This document shows, piece after piece, positions 1-8,022 of a stretch of 64,000 nucleotides of DNA. This stretch comes from Thermocoleostomius sinensis A174 (GTDB taxonomy: Bacteria > Cyanobacteriota > Cyanobacteriia > Elainellales > Elainellaceae), in the NCBI RefSeq assembly GCF_026802175.1, contig NZ_CP113797.1:2519026-2583025 (forward strand), in the 5' to 3' direction. How positions within the stretch are numbered: the stretch's first letter is position 1; each line of letters opens with the position of its first letter. The position numbers and the translations under genes are program-made. A model generated the notes under the pieces. That model saw only the letters and a program-made list of their open reading frames with translations, ran no database searches and was not told where the DNA came from.

Positions 1-1097
1 AGTTGTCGATACGCTTGCAGCAACCGAGACAACTGAAGTTCCGGAGCATCACTGGGTAGTCCATCAATGCTCATGCGAACCACAATTCGCTCTGGAAAAT
101 CATCCCCAATCTCACGCAGATCGCTTTTGAGCCGTCGTACCATCACTGCATCCAGCAGTTTACGATTTCGTACAGGTACACCTCGACAAAACCGTTGTGG
201 ATCAAGGATTTCGAGCAGTGCTGCAAAACTATTTGAGTGACCGTTGTGGGGAGTCGCAGACAGAAACAGCTTATGCTCAAACCGAGGAGCTAAATCACGC
301 ACCGTGCGGGTTAATTGAGAGTCGATCGCGTACTTGGCTCCACTGGCAGGTGCCGCATTATGCGCTTCATCCAAAATCAACATTGCCCCTGCCGAGAATT
401 CTCCCAACCAGTCTCGTAACGGTGCTGCATAAGTTTCGTCACGCAGCAGCGCATGGGAAATGATAAAGCGGGTATGGGTTGTCCAGGGATTAATGCTATA
501 ACCGCGCTCTCGCCGCCGACTGGCAACAAATTCGCGATCGACAATCAAAAACGTCAGCCCAAAGCGGCTTTCCATTTCTTCCTGCCACTGTCGCACCACA
601 GAAGGAGGACAAGAGATGACCACCCGCCGCACCTTTTGGCGCATCAGCATCTCGCGCAGAATTAGCCCTGCCTCGATCGTCTTGCCCAAACCCACATCAT
701 CGGCAATGAATAGCCCAACTCTAGGCATCAGCAATGCCTTCCGCAACGGTTCAAGCTGATAGGCTTTTACCTCAATTCCTGCCCGGTAGGGAGCCTGAAA
801 CAGTTTTGGGTCTGTAGAGGTAACGCAACTCCAGCGTAGGGTATGCAAGTAAGCCGAAAATAGTTTGGGATTATCAAAGCCTCTTGCAGCAACGGATTCC
901 CACGAGGCTGTTCCAATGTAGCGAGCATCAACTTCCCGTTCCCAAAGTATCTCTAACGTCTCGCCTAGTGCATCATCATCTAAACAAGCAAGACGCACTC
1001 GTGTATCTTCTTGAGGTGTGTGCGTCTCTAAAACGTCTTCGACCAAATATTGCCGAGAGCGAACTCGGACAATACTTCCAACCTCAACAGCCGTCAT
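1..1097 (-). CDS. drmD: DISARM SNF2-like helicase DrmD, N-terminal part (cut by window edge)
   Basis: The minus-strand frame opens at ATG 1097 and runs off the left edge without a stop, so about 365 residues are visible. The N-terminus (MTAVEVGSIVRVRSRQYLVE) leads into a SNF2/superfamily 2 helicase core. Visible motifs are KAYQLEPLRKALL, Walker A DDVGLGKTIEAGL, the CPPSVVRQW block, Walker B LILDEAHNAAP (DEAH) and motif III LSATPHNGH. The DEAHNAAP and LSATPHNGH wording and the short N-terminal domain match, from memory, the DrmD helicase of class 1 DISARM, a restriction-like anti-phage system in which drmD usually precedes drmMI, drmA, drmB and drmC. Those partners would lie left of the window and are not seen. 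It could be another HepA/RapA-like SNF2 helicase. No frameshift occurs in the visible part. Confidence 0.72.
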   Translation of the reverse strand, partial: MTAVEVGSIVRVRSRQYLVEDVLETHTPQEDTRVRLACLDDDALGETLEILWEREVDARYIGTASWESVAARGFDNPKLFSAYLHTLRWSCVTSTDPKLFQAPYRAGIEVKAYQLEPLRKALLMPRVGLFIADDVGLGKTIEAGLILREMLMRQKVRRVVISCPPSVVRQWQEEMESRFGLTFLIVDREFVASRRRERGYSINPWTTHTRFIISHALLRDETYAAPLRDWLGEFSAGAMLILDEAHNAAPASGAKYAIDSQLTRTVRDLAPRFEHKLFLSATPHNGHSNSFAALLEILDPQRFCRGVPVRNRKLLDAVMVRRLKSDLREIGDDFPERIVVRMSIDGLPSDAPELQLSRLLQAYRQ

Positions 1098-1434
1098 TTG
1101 TATTCACCCCAAAAAACGCGCAGCAAAATTTCCCGCGTTTATGGCACGTCATCAGCGACGAATCACCATATCGACGGATCAACAGCAATAGACGTAGAAA
1201 TACGTAGGTTAACCTGACACTTTGGTCACTCTCAAAAAAGACAAACGTCAGGTGTAACTCTTCTCAGAATGCCCTGCATCTACAAATCTCTAACTTCTCT
1301 GAGGTCTCCAGGATTAAAACAATGTACTTAATCAAAAATTCACTTTGAATACGCAAGTGCAAAGCAATGTCATTTTTTCTATTAGTAAAATCAAACTGAC
1401 AGAAACTGAGCAACTGAAACAGATTGGAGAATTT
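1098..1434. other. Divergent intergenic region with inverted repeat
   Basis: This separates the drmD-like gene (leftward) from a broken small gene (rightward). It must hold the drmD promoter. The arms ACCTGAC (1212-1218) and GTCAGGT (1247-1253) form a perfect 7-bp inverted repeat with a 28-base gap, a possible operator. I see no other gene. Confidence 0.4.
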
Positions 1435-1745
1435 ATGAACCCATCTGATAAAATTTCGCTGCAACACCACGAGCAAGTTCGTTTTGTTAAGAAACGAGAG
1501 ATCTCAAGGTTGTCAGGACTCTCTGGAGTCACCCTCAACAAATATCGCCTCTCCGGTACCTTAAGCGAAGATATTCACTGGGTTCGAGTTAATGTATTCA
1601 CTGGGTTCGAGTTAATGCAAAACTTGTTCTTTTTATTCTTGATTGGCTTCATCATATTAATGATCCGATTGCTCATCAACGAGGTATCGAATCTTATCTA
1701 GAAACCCTACTTTCTAACCAAAAGAAACAGCAGCGATCGCGATAG
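1435..1745 (+). pseudogene. Small putative DNA-binding protein broken by a 23-bp tandem duplication
   Basis: ATG 1435 follows a GGAGA ribosome binding site. The frame reads KKREISRLSGLSGVTLNKYR..EDIHWVRVN and then shifts. A 23-bp segment (1572-1594) is exactly repeated at 1595-1617. Removing one copy restores the frame to ..HWVRVNAKLVLFILDWLHHI.. and on through HQRGIESYLETLLSNQ to TAG at 1743-1745, giving a protein of about 95 residues. The SRLSGLSGVTLNKYR segment looks like a helix-turn-helix. I recall this as a small cyanobacterial family of unknown role, often near mobile DNA, but cannot name it. The lesion could be a recent inactivation or a reversible switch. Confidence 0.6.
1572..1617 (+). 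repeat. Exact 23-bp tandem duplication
   Basis: The two copies, 1572-1594 and 1595-1617, are identical and directly adjacent. Because 23 is not a multiple of 3, the duplication shifts the reading frame of the gene that contains it. Deleting either copy restores a continuous frame. Confidence 0.95.
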
Positions 1746-2157
1746 TTTGCTGATTGAAGCGGCTACAGATTGAGGATAAATATCACTCAAGGTTAGAACA
1801 TCGTCTGTGTAAAAACTGAAGTACCTTAACTGTCGATGGGAAGCTGCTGTAATCTACCGATTGCAATCCCTCCTTTAGTTCACGAGCAAATGCCTCGTCA
1901 TCCCCTTCCCCGTGCTCCACATTACCCGCAACACTGGATGCATTTATGCGCTGTGCGACGAGGTGTCCAAAGTTATCCTTGAGTGTCAATCAAAAATGCA
2001 ATGACGACTCGAAAGTTGGGCAAGCCTTGCGGATACATTTCCGATCGCCACTGTTACCCACAACCTAGTCATTTTCATCGACAGTATCGAGCTACCCGTC
2101 CTGTATTTTCCTTTACTCCTGGAAGCTTCAGTTCTTTTTATTTTACTTTGCCTCACT
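1746..2157. other. Gene-poor stretch with a weak minus-strand frame
   Basis: A 68-codon minus-strand frame (1783-1989) starts with TTG, has no ribosome binding site and resembles nothing I know. The stretch lies between two broken genes and may be decayed coding DNA. I see no RNA gene or repeat. Confidence 0.3.
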
Positions 2158-2553
2158 CTAATTCCATCCCAGGACTCCGCTGGACTGATCGCCCCTGAGT
2201 CTTCTGCGCTCCCTGAGAACCTTCTCCAATCGCTGCACCGCCTTCATCACCGTCGATCGCACATACTGGCTCATCGGGGGCAACGGTACTTTGTTAACAT
2301 GCACCTGATGCTATAAATAGGGACTTTGATGCAGGATACCCACCACTTCTTTCGGTGAGTACCCTACTTTCAGTGCTGCCAGTGCGACGGTATCATCCAG
2401 CTTAATGGCCGCCCAATTATTCTGAGCAAAGCGTTGATAGAGCATGGTGTAGTCGAGATAGCTTCACCGATGACTCGTCTTGCCTACTCCAGATATTGCT
2501 GTCGCGCCTGCTTGCCTGCTTCGTTTTCCGGTTCTTTCGGTTTTGCTGCCATA
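2158..2553 (-). pseudogene. Decayed plasmid-type hypothetical gene
   Basis: Read leftward from ATG 2553 (MAAKPKEPENE..), the frame has an in-frame TGA after about 29 codons. Reading continues in the same frame as SYLDYTMLYQRFAQNNW, KLDDTVALAALKVGYSPKEV, a TAG after HQSPYL, then HQVHVNKVPLPPMSQYV, ending at TAG 2158. A short shifted frame between the first two blocks (KQARQQYLE, then stop, ARRVIGEA) suggests paired frameshifts. The residual protein pattern is clear, so this is a gene that has decayed. I associate the sequence with cyanobacterial plasmid or mobile-element proteins but cannot assign a function. Confidence 0.5.
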
Positions 2554-2603
2554 GGAAGTGCGTTTAACAGGAATAATTAAGAGGAATCAGTTAGAGAACG
2601 AAG

Positions 2604-2703
2604 TTAAGCGGCGATCGTGGCATCATTCAACAACGTTCCCAGCAGAGCATCCTCATCAAAATCCACCCCTTCGGATTCCTCAAACGCATCGTGAGAAGGG
2701 CGT
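2604..2703 (-). pseudogene. C-terminal remnant of an acidic protein
   Basis: The minus-strand frame reads PSHDAFEESEGVDFDEDALL and ends GTLLNDATIAA at stop 2604-2606. It lies 50 bp upstream of the decayed gene at 2553 and in the same direction, so the two were probably neighbours in one operon. Its 5' part is missing: the sequence to the right belongs to a fatty-acyl-AMP ligase fragment. The function is unknown. Confidence 0.4.
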
Positions 2704-2734
2704 TGCGTACTGTTTTTTTGTGGGGGGGGGAGGG

Positions 2735-3255
2735 AGTGGAAGATTACTAGCCACCATTGGTATTCCTCCTGTGGCAACCATCTGCTGAAACGCTTCTGCT
2801 ACTGCTTGTTGGATCTCTTGCTTCAAATCCACTGTTGAGGTCAAGGCTTGAACCCTGGCTTGAATTGTTGTGGTTGTTAGGGCGATCGCCGGTTTTGCAT
2901 CATTGACGACAGCCAGGATTCGAGGCGTATTGCGATGATTCCGGGGGGGATAAGCCGGTACAGCCACCACTCCAGCATAGAGACAGCCAAAAAAGGCGGC
3001 TAAGTAATCTAAGCTAGGCGGGTAGAGGAGCAGTGCCCGTTCCCCTGTTAAGCCTTGCGCCTGGAGTTGAGCTGCGATCGCTCGACTTCGGCAATCCAAC
3101 TCACGATAAGTCCAGCGTGCTGCCTCAGTTTCTCCATCTTGCAGGAATACGAACGCGACTTGTTCTGGTTGGTGCAGCGATCGATAACTTAAAAGATCCA
3201 CCAATGTGAAACATTCCTTGGCAAGCACCAAGAAATCATCATTACAACGAATCAT
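2735..3255 (-). pseudogene. Fatty-acyl-AMP ligase (FAAL), 5' fragment
   Basis: About 170 residues from ATG 3255 match the N-terminal part of adenylate-forming enzymes that load fatty acids onto NRPS/PKS lines. Visible segments are TLVDLLSYRSLHQPEQVAFV, WTYRELDCRSRAIAAQL and GERALLLYPPSLDYLAAFFG, followed by GVVAVPAYPPRNHRNTPRIL. The AYPP and (N)DAKPA motifs are typical of FAALs. A full enzyme has about 580 residues. Here the homology ends near 2740 in a C-rich tract and the frame runs into unrelated sequence, stopping at 2680. The AMP-binding core and C-terminal domain are gone, so it cannot be active. It sits beside siderophore-uptake genes and is probably what is left of a lipopeptide or siderophore synthesis cluster. 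Confidence 0.75.
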
Positions 3256-4089
3256 TATTGGAATTCTCTCTTACTACTCTCTAATGACTCAAAATGATAA
3301 AAAATGACTCAAAAAAGTATTAACACGAACAATAAGATGTTCCGTAACAGGGATTCCTCGAACAAACAAGAAGCGAAAACCAAAAGCTCATGCTCTGCAC
3401 TGCGTAAGATAACCAATTAGAAGGGATGGACAAAAGTCCTCCCCTGACTCACTCACCAAATATTCATCTATAGAAACCTAAAAACGAAGCAGTTATAAAA
3501 CGACTGCTTATCCTAACTCCATCAGACGCTTATGAAGATTTTTCACATCTCAACACGACCGTCGAGCTTGGGGCAAACCAAAATGCAACAAATTCACTCT
3601 AAAAACGGATCTCACTTTGATGTTGGGAAATATCCACCCATCCTAAGCGAGAAAGCTTAACCTGGAACATACGCCGATGAGCCAAATTTGCTCCCAACTG
3701 CAAGCGGGTGAATAGAGTTATCAACTAGCCACGTTTTGGATGGTAGCCCTAAAGTAAATTTTTGCAAGTAGTTTGCTAGCTTATGGGTATTCCTCTACCT
3801 AGATAGAACGGTTAAAACCCTGAATTAGCAATAGAAGCGCATGATAAAACGCTTGGAGAACCCATGAACATTTACTTTCTCTTAATAGGAAAACTTTCAT
3901 TAAATTTGAATACTTGCTTGTTAGAATCCCTACCCTTGAACCAATTCTTGATTGACACGGTTGCTTCAGTGATGGCTAGGCAACTCCAAGCTGAACGACA
4001 CAAACGATAAGCGATCTATTCTTGACAAGGATTCTTAATAAGCTTAGGCTTGACGACAAACGCCATTGATTGGCTTGGGGTATGGGGGT
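3256..4089. other. Long intergenic region upstream of the FAAL fragment and the AraC-type gene
   Basis: This 0.8-kb divergent region has no gene I can support. Next to the FAAL start it holds a direct repeat (3283-3314, listed separately). The rest is AT-rich without clear structure. Confidence 0.4.
3283..3314. promoter_or_regulatory. Direct repeat upstream of the FAAL fragment, possible AraC-type operator
   Basis: The 12-mer AATGACTCAAAA occurs at 3283-3294 and again at 3303-3314, a 20-bp period (two helical turns), 28 bp upstream of the FAAL start codon. AraC-family dimers often bind such direct repeats. That the adjacent AraC-type regulator binds here is inference. Confidence 0.4.
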
Positions 4090-5109
4090 ATGACAGTATT
4101 GCCTACGTCCTATGAGTTGGAGCAAGGATGGCAGGAAAGTAGACATCGTAGTAAAGCTGTCTGGCATGGGGATGAGATTGAACAAATCGAATCCTGCCCT
4201 TCTTGGTTGGGAAACGGACAGCGACGATCGTTCTGTTTAAGCAACTCATTGTGGATTGAAATTAGGGATGAAAGTTATCAATCTGATTGGTCGTTGCAAC
4301 GCCATCATGACGACCAGTTTCCGCTAACGGCTAAGTTCTATTTGGCAGGTTGTTCACGTGTACAGACACGCGGCATTGGCGATGAATATGTCGAGCAAGC
4401 GGGGCAAAATTATCTGTATTGCTTACCCGATACGGAAGAAGTTGAAACCTACTGTGGTTATGAACAATTACATTTTGTGATGATTTGGTTGTCGCCCAGC
4501 CGCTTGAGGTCACTTGGCACTCAATACCGTGCGTCTTTTGCACCTGAATTGCAGCAGTTTTTAGAAGATGAAACGCGACCCTTTTTTCACCATTCGTTGG
4601 GGCAAAATACTCCTGAAATGCAGCAGGTGTTGCAGCAATTGTTGCACTGCCCATATCAAGGCGTTACCCGATCGCTCTATCTGGAAAGTCAAGCCTTAGA
4701 GCTACTCTCGCTGCAATTTGCCCAGTGGCTAGAACAAGACCAAGCTGATGCTCCCATGCTCGTACTGCGATCGGATGATGTGGAACGCATTCACCATGCC
4801 AGAGCCATTTTGACCGAGAACTTAACCCATCCACCGTCGATCGTAGAACTGGCGCGGCGGGTGGGGGTGAATGACTATAAGCTCAAGCAAGGGTTTCGGC
4901 AGGTCTTTCAGACAACGCCCTTTGGCTATCTACGAGAGCAACGCTTAGAGTTGGCGCGGCAATTGTTAAGGGAAACCGATCGATCGGTGGAGGAAGTGGC
5001 AAGTGCAGTGGGGTATCAAAGCCGGAGTAGCTTTACTGCTGCATTTCGTCGCCAGTTTGGTACTAGCCCCAAGGGATGGCAACGGCAGATGAACCGCAGA
5101 ATTATTTAA
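4090..5109 (+). CDS. AraC-family transcriptional regulator (PchR-like)
   Basis: This 339-residue protein probably starts at ATG 4090, preceded by a G-rich GGGG site; an in-frame TTG lies at 4066. The C-terminal 100 residues hold the double helix-turn-helix of AraC/XylS regulators: first HTH SIVELARRVGVNDYKLKQGF, second HTH in SVEEVASAVGYQSRSSFTAA followed by FRRQFGTSPKGW. The N-terminal 230 residues resemble the PchR group, which senses ferric siderophores and activates uptake genes. The TonB receptor and FecB-like genes follow in the same direction, and a pair of 21-bp direct repeats lies immediately downstream of its stop codon. The predicted role is activation of siderophore uptake under iron starvation; the effector is unknown. 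Confidence 0.85.
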   Translation: MTVLPTSYELEQGWQESRHRSKAVWHGDEIEQIESCPSWLGNGQRRSFCLSNSLWIEIRDESYQSDWSLQRHHDDQFPLTAKFYLAGCSRVQTRGIGDEYVEQAGQNYLYCLPDTEEVETYCGYEQLHFVMIWLSPSRLRSLGTQYRASFAPELQQFLEDETRPFFHHSLGQNTPEMQQVLQQLLHCPYQGVTRSLYLESQALELLSLQFAQWLEQDQADAPMLVLRSDDVERIHHARAILTENLTHPPSIVELARRVGVNDYKLKQGFRQVFQTTPFGYLREQRLELARQLLRETDRSVEEVASAVGYQSRSSFTAAFRRQFGTSPKGWQRQMNRRII

Positions 5110-5119
5110 ATCCTTCAAA

Positions 5120-5161
5120 AAAATCCATCTCGAAGACAAAAAAATCCGCATCGAAGACAAA
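5120..5161. promoter_or_regulatory. Two 21-bp direct repeats, candidate AraC/PchR operator
   Basis: Two adjacent copies, 5120-5140 and 5141-5161, match at 18 of 21 positions and share AAAATCC and TCGAAGACAAA blocks. A 21-bp period is two helical turns, as expected for a dimeric AraC-type activator binding one DNA face. The site lies between the regulator gene and the TonB receptor gene. Confidence 0.55.
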
Positions 5162-5195
5162 AATGCTATCGATAGCTACCCTCTTTGTCGTAGTG

Positions 5196-5211
5196 TTTAT
5201 TGAGAATATTT
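5196..5211. promoter_or_regulatory. Candidate Fur box upstream of the TonB receptor
   Basis: The sequence TTTATTGAGAATATTT closely resembles cyanobacterial Fur (FurA) sites, whose core is a TTGAGAAT-type half-site. It lies about 90 bp before the receptor start and 35 bp after the direct repeats, consistent with iron repression combined with AraC-type activation. Confidence 0.45.
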
Positions 5212-5297
5212 ACCATCTGAGTGTCGTGAGTGACTGATATGCCACAGGGAAAGATGGTGACAACCGTTGCAGCTGATAAGTGTTATGTGAGGAACGT

Positions 5298-8012
5298 ATG
5301 AACAATAGGCGATCGCTCAGTTGGTTGATCAGTGGGGTGTTGCCGTTGCTGATGTTGGCTCTTCCTGCTGGGGCAGAAACTGCGGTGCGGGCAGATCAGG
5401 AGGAAGAAGCGGGGATGTCCTTGGTTCCTCGTCCTTTGTCTTTGGGAGCAGAAAATGCAGTATCGACGGAGCAAGCGCAAGAGGTTGGAACGTCCTGGGT
5501 CTTCAGTCCTGGGTCTTTGGAAGAACCCCAAGTCCAAGCGACGAATGCTCACTCCTCAATGACCCATGCTCCAGAACAACTGCCCAACGCCCCCATTCCT
5601 CAACTCAGTGACCTCGACCACCCTGCAACAACGGTAGACGAGTGGATGCAGCAAATCGCTCAGGCGATCGTGCAGGTTACAGGAGTGCAGGTCAACCCCA
5701 CTGATACCGGAGTCGAAGTAATTCTGGAAACCGCAGAGGGGCAACTGGCGGCTCCGGTCACTTCAGTGGTGGGCAATGCGCTGATTGCTGATATTCCCAA
5801 TGCGGTGTTGGCACTGCCAGAGGGTGAGGAGTTTCAGGCGGCAAGTCCAGCCGAGGGGATTGCGCTGGTTTCGGTGACACCCAGGGCAGATGGAATTCGA
5901 GTCGCGATTACGGGCAGTGATGCGCCGCCTGTCGCAGAGTTAAGAACGGAAACACAAGGCTTGGTGTTGAGTGTGACTCCGGGAACAGAGATTATTGGAA
6001 CAGAGGATGATGCGATTCAGGTGATCGTGACCGGAGAACAGGATGAGGGATACAATCCGTCGAGGGCAACTACTGCAACCCGGACGGACATTCCCCTACG
6101 CGATATTCCACAATCGATCCAAGTTGTGCCTCGGCAGGTGATTGAAGATCAGCAGGCGCAAGATATTGATGAAATTGTGCGAAATGTCAGTGGAGTGAAC
6201 CTGTCAAATTCGGCGGGAGGGATTGCCGAAATCTTTAATATCCGGGGATTTGAAGGCACCGTCCTGAGAGATAGTTTTAGAAGAGGTGTGCCTTTTGAAC
6301 TGTTAGACACCACCAATATTGAGCGGGTTGAAGTGCTCAAAGGTCCCTCATCGGTTTTATTTGGACAACTTGAACCGGGTGGAATCATCAACGTCATCAC
6401 ACTGGAACCTCTGGCAGATCCCTTTTATTCGGTTCAATTTCAGGTTGGTAACTACGAATTTTATCGTCCCTCACTCGATTTCTCTGGTCCTTTAAATGAC
6501 GATCGCAGTCTACGCTATCGTTTGAGTGCTTCTTATCTCAGTTCAGGTAGCTTTAGAGACTTTACCGATAGTGAACGGTACTTCGTTGCGCCGGTATTGG
6601 CTTGGGATATTAGTGACAACACCCGAATCTTGCTCAATGCAGAGTTCTTAAATGATACTCGACCCCGCGATCGAGGGTTGGTTGCCATTGGCACGGGAGT
6701 AGCCGATATTCCGATTAACCGACGATTGGGAGAACCCTTTGATGAGGACAATGTTGAGCAGTGGCGAGCCGGACTGCGGTTTGAGCATGACTTCAACGAG
6801 GATTGGTCGATTCGGAGTGCTTTTCAATTCACTTCCCGAAATACAGACTCATTAAACACTGAAACCTATAGTCTGGATGAAGCAACAGGAGAGGGAAGCG
6901 ATCGGTTTTTTAGACAGCAACTCGGTAGACTTGAAGAGTCCTACGCCTTGCAGACCGATTTGACAGGCAGTTTTACAACGTGGGGAATTTCACACGACGT
7001 TCTATTTGGAGTAGAGCTTTCTCGGATTACCTCCCGCATTCCCGATTTCTTTCAGCAGACTGCACCCATCAACATCTTCGATCCAGACTACGTAGAAGGT
7101 CCTAGACCTAGACTAACGGTTGCTGAATCAGATTTTGCCGATGATTTTCTTGATACTACAAACAACATCGGCATCTATCTACAAGATTTAATCAGCTTCA
7201 CAGACAACCTCAAGTTGCTGATTGGAGGACGCTTTGATTTCATTGATTATGAATCGATCAACCTCCTAGCCGCAGAAACAACGAGCTTATATGATGATGC
7301 GTTCAGCCCCAGAGTTGGAATTGTTTATCAACCCATCGAAACGGTTTCCCTTTACGCGAGCTATACCCGTTCCTTTACCCCCAATCTTTTTTCCAGAACC
7401 GTTGATGACTCCCGACTTGATCCAGAACGGGGAACTCAATATGAAATTGGTGTCAGAAGCGAATTCTTGGATGGCAGGTTATCAGCAACGCTCGCTGCAT
7501 ACCAAATTACAAAATCTAATGTAGCCGTTGATGATCCAGACAATCCAAACTTTTCAATTCAAACCGGAGAACAAAGAAGTCGTGGTGTTGAATTGGACAT
7601 CGCTGGAGAAATCCTCGATGGTTGGAATGTAATTGCTTCCTATGCCTACACGGATGCGATCATTAGCAGAGATACGAGTCCGCTAGAAGGAAATCAACTG
7701 AGGGGTGTTCCTGAACATAGTGCGAGTTTATGGACAACCTATGAAATTCAGGAGGGAGATTTACAGGGACTAGGATTTGGGATTGGAGCCTTCTTTTCTG
7801 ATAGTCGTCAAGGCGATTTTGGTAATACTTTTCGATTGCCTGGCTTTGTCAGAACTGATGCTGCATTGTATTACCGTAGACCCAGTTTTCAGGTGGCTCT
7901 CAATATCAAAAATTTGTTTGATGTTCGATATTTTGAGGCAAGCAATTCTCGCGTTGCGATCGATCCGGGTTTGCCCTTGACAGTGATCGGAACCTTATCC
8001 ATTAATTTTTGA
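5298..8012 (+). CDS. TonB-dependent siderophore receptor with N-terminal AMIN domain
   Basis: This is an outer-membrane gated channel of 904 residues importing a ferric siderophore. The start is ATG 5298, with GAGG nine bases upstream. In order it has a signal peptide (about residues 1-27, ending LALPAGA), a low-complexity linker, an AMIN domain (about 110-240, common in cyanobacterial receptors), a plug domain (about 260-370: PLRDIPQSIQVVPRQVI, VRNVSGVNL, NIRGFEG, ERVEVLKGPSSVLFG), then a 22-strand beta barrel ending NIKNLFDVRYFEAS..GTLSINF with the expected C-terminal Phe. The length and the IRG and KGPSSVLFGQ motifs are typical of the FhuA/FpvA/FecA family. It is followed 11 bp later by a FecB-like lipoprotein, so the two are probably one operon. 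The ligand cannot be told from sequence. Confidence 0.93.
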   Translation: MNNRRSLSWLISGVLPLLMLALPAGAETAVRADQEEEAGMSLVPRPLSLGAENAVSTEQAQEVGTSWVFSPGSLEEPQVQATNAHSSMTHAPEQLPNAPIPQLSDLDHPATTVDEWMQQIAQAIVQVTGVQVNPTDTGVEVILETAEGQLAAPVTSVVGNALIADIPNAVLALPEGEEFQAASPAEGIALVSVTPRADGIRVAITGSDAPPVAELRTETQGLVLSVTPGTEIIGTEDDAIQVIVTGEQDEGYNPSRATTATRTDIPLRDIPQSIQVVPRQVIEDQQAQDIDEIVRNVSGVNLSNSAGGIAEIFNIRGFEGTVLRDSFRRGVPFELLDTTNIERVEVLKGPSSVLFGQLEPGGIINVITLEPLADPFYSVQFQVGNYEFYRPSLDFSGPLNDDRSLRYRLSASYLSSGSFRDFTDSERYFVAPVLAWDISDNTRILLNAEFLNDTRPRDRGLVAIGTGVADIPINRRLGEPFDEDNVEQWRAGLRFEHDFNEDWSIRSAFQFTSRNTDSLNTETYSLDEATGEGSDRFFRQQLGRLEESYALQTDLTGSFTTWGISHDVLFGVELSRITSRIPDFFQQTAPINIFDPDYVEGPRPRLTVAESDFADDFLDTTNNIGIYLQDLISFTDNLKLLIGGRFDFIDYESINLLAAETTSLYDDAFSPRVGIVYQPIETVSLYASYTRSFTPNLFSRTVDDSRLDPERGTQYEIGVRSEFLDGRLSATLAAYQITKSNVAVDDPDNPNFSIQTGEQRSRGVELDIAGEILDGWNVIASYAYTDAIISRDTSPLEGNQLRGVPEHSASLWTTYEIQEGDLQGLGFGIGAFFSDSRQGDFGNTFRLPGFVRTDAALYYRRPSFQVALNIKNLFDVRYFEASNSRVAIDPGLPLTVIGTLSINF

Positions 8013-8022
8013 GCTAGGGAGT

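Noticed and set aside
1783-1989. 68-codon minus-strand frame
   Set aside because: TTG start, no ribosome binding site, no recognisable family; probably chance or decayed DNA.
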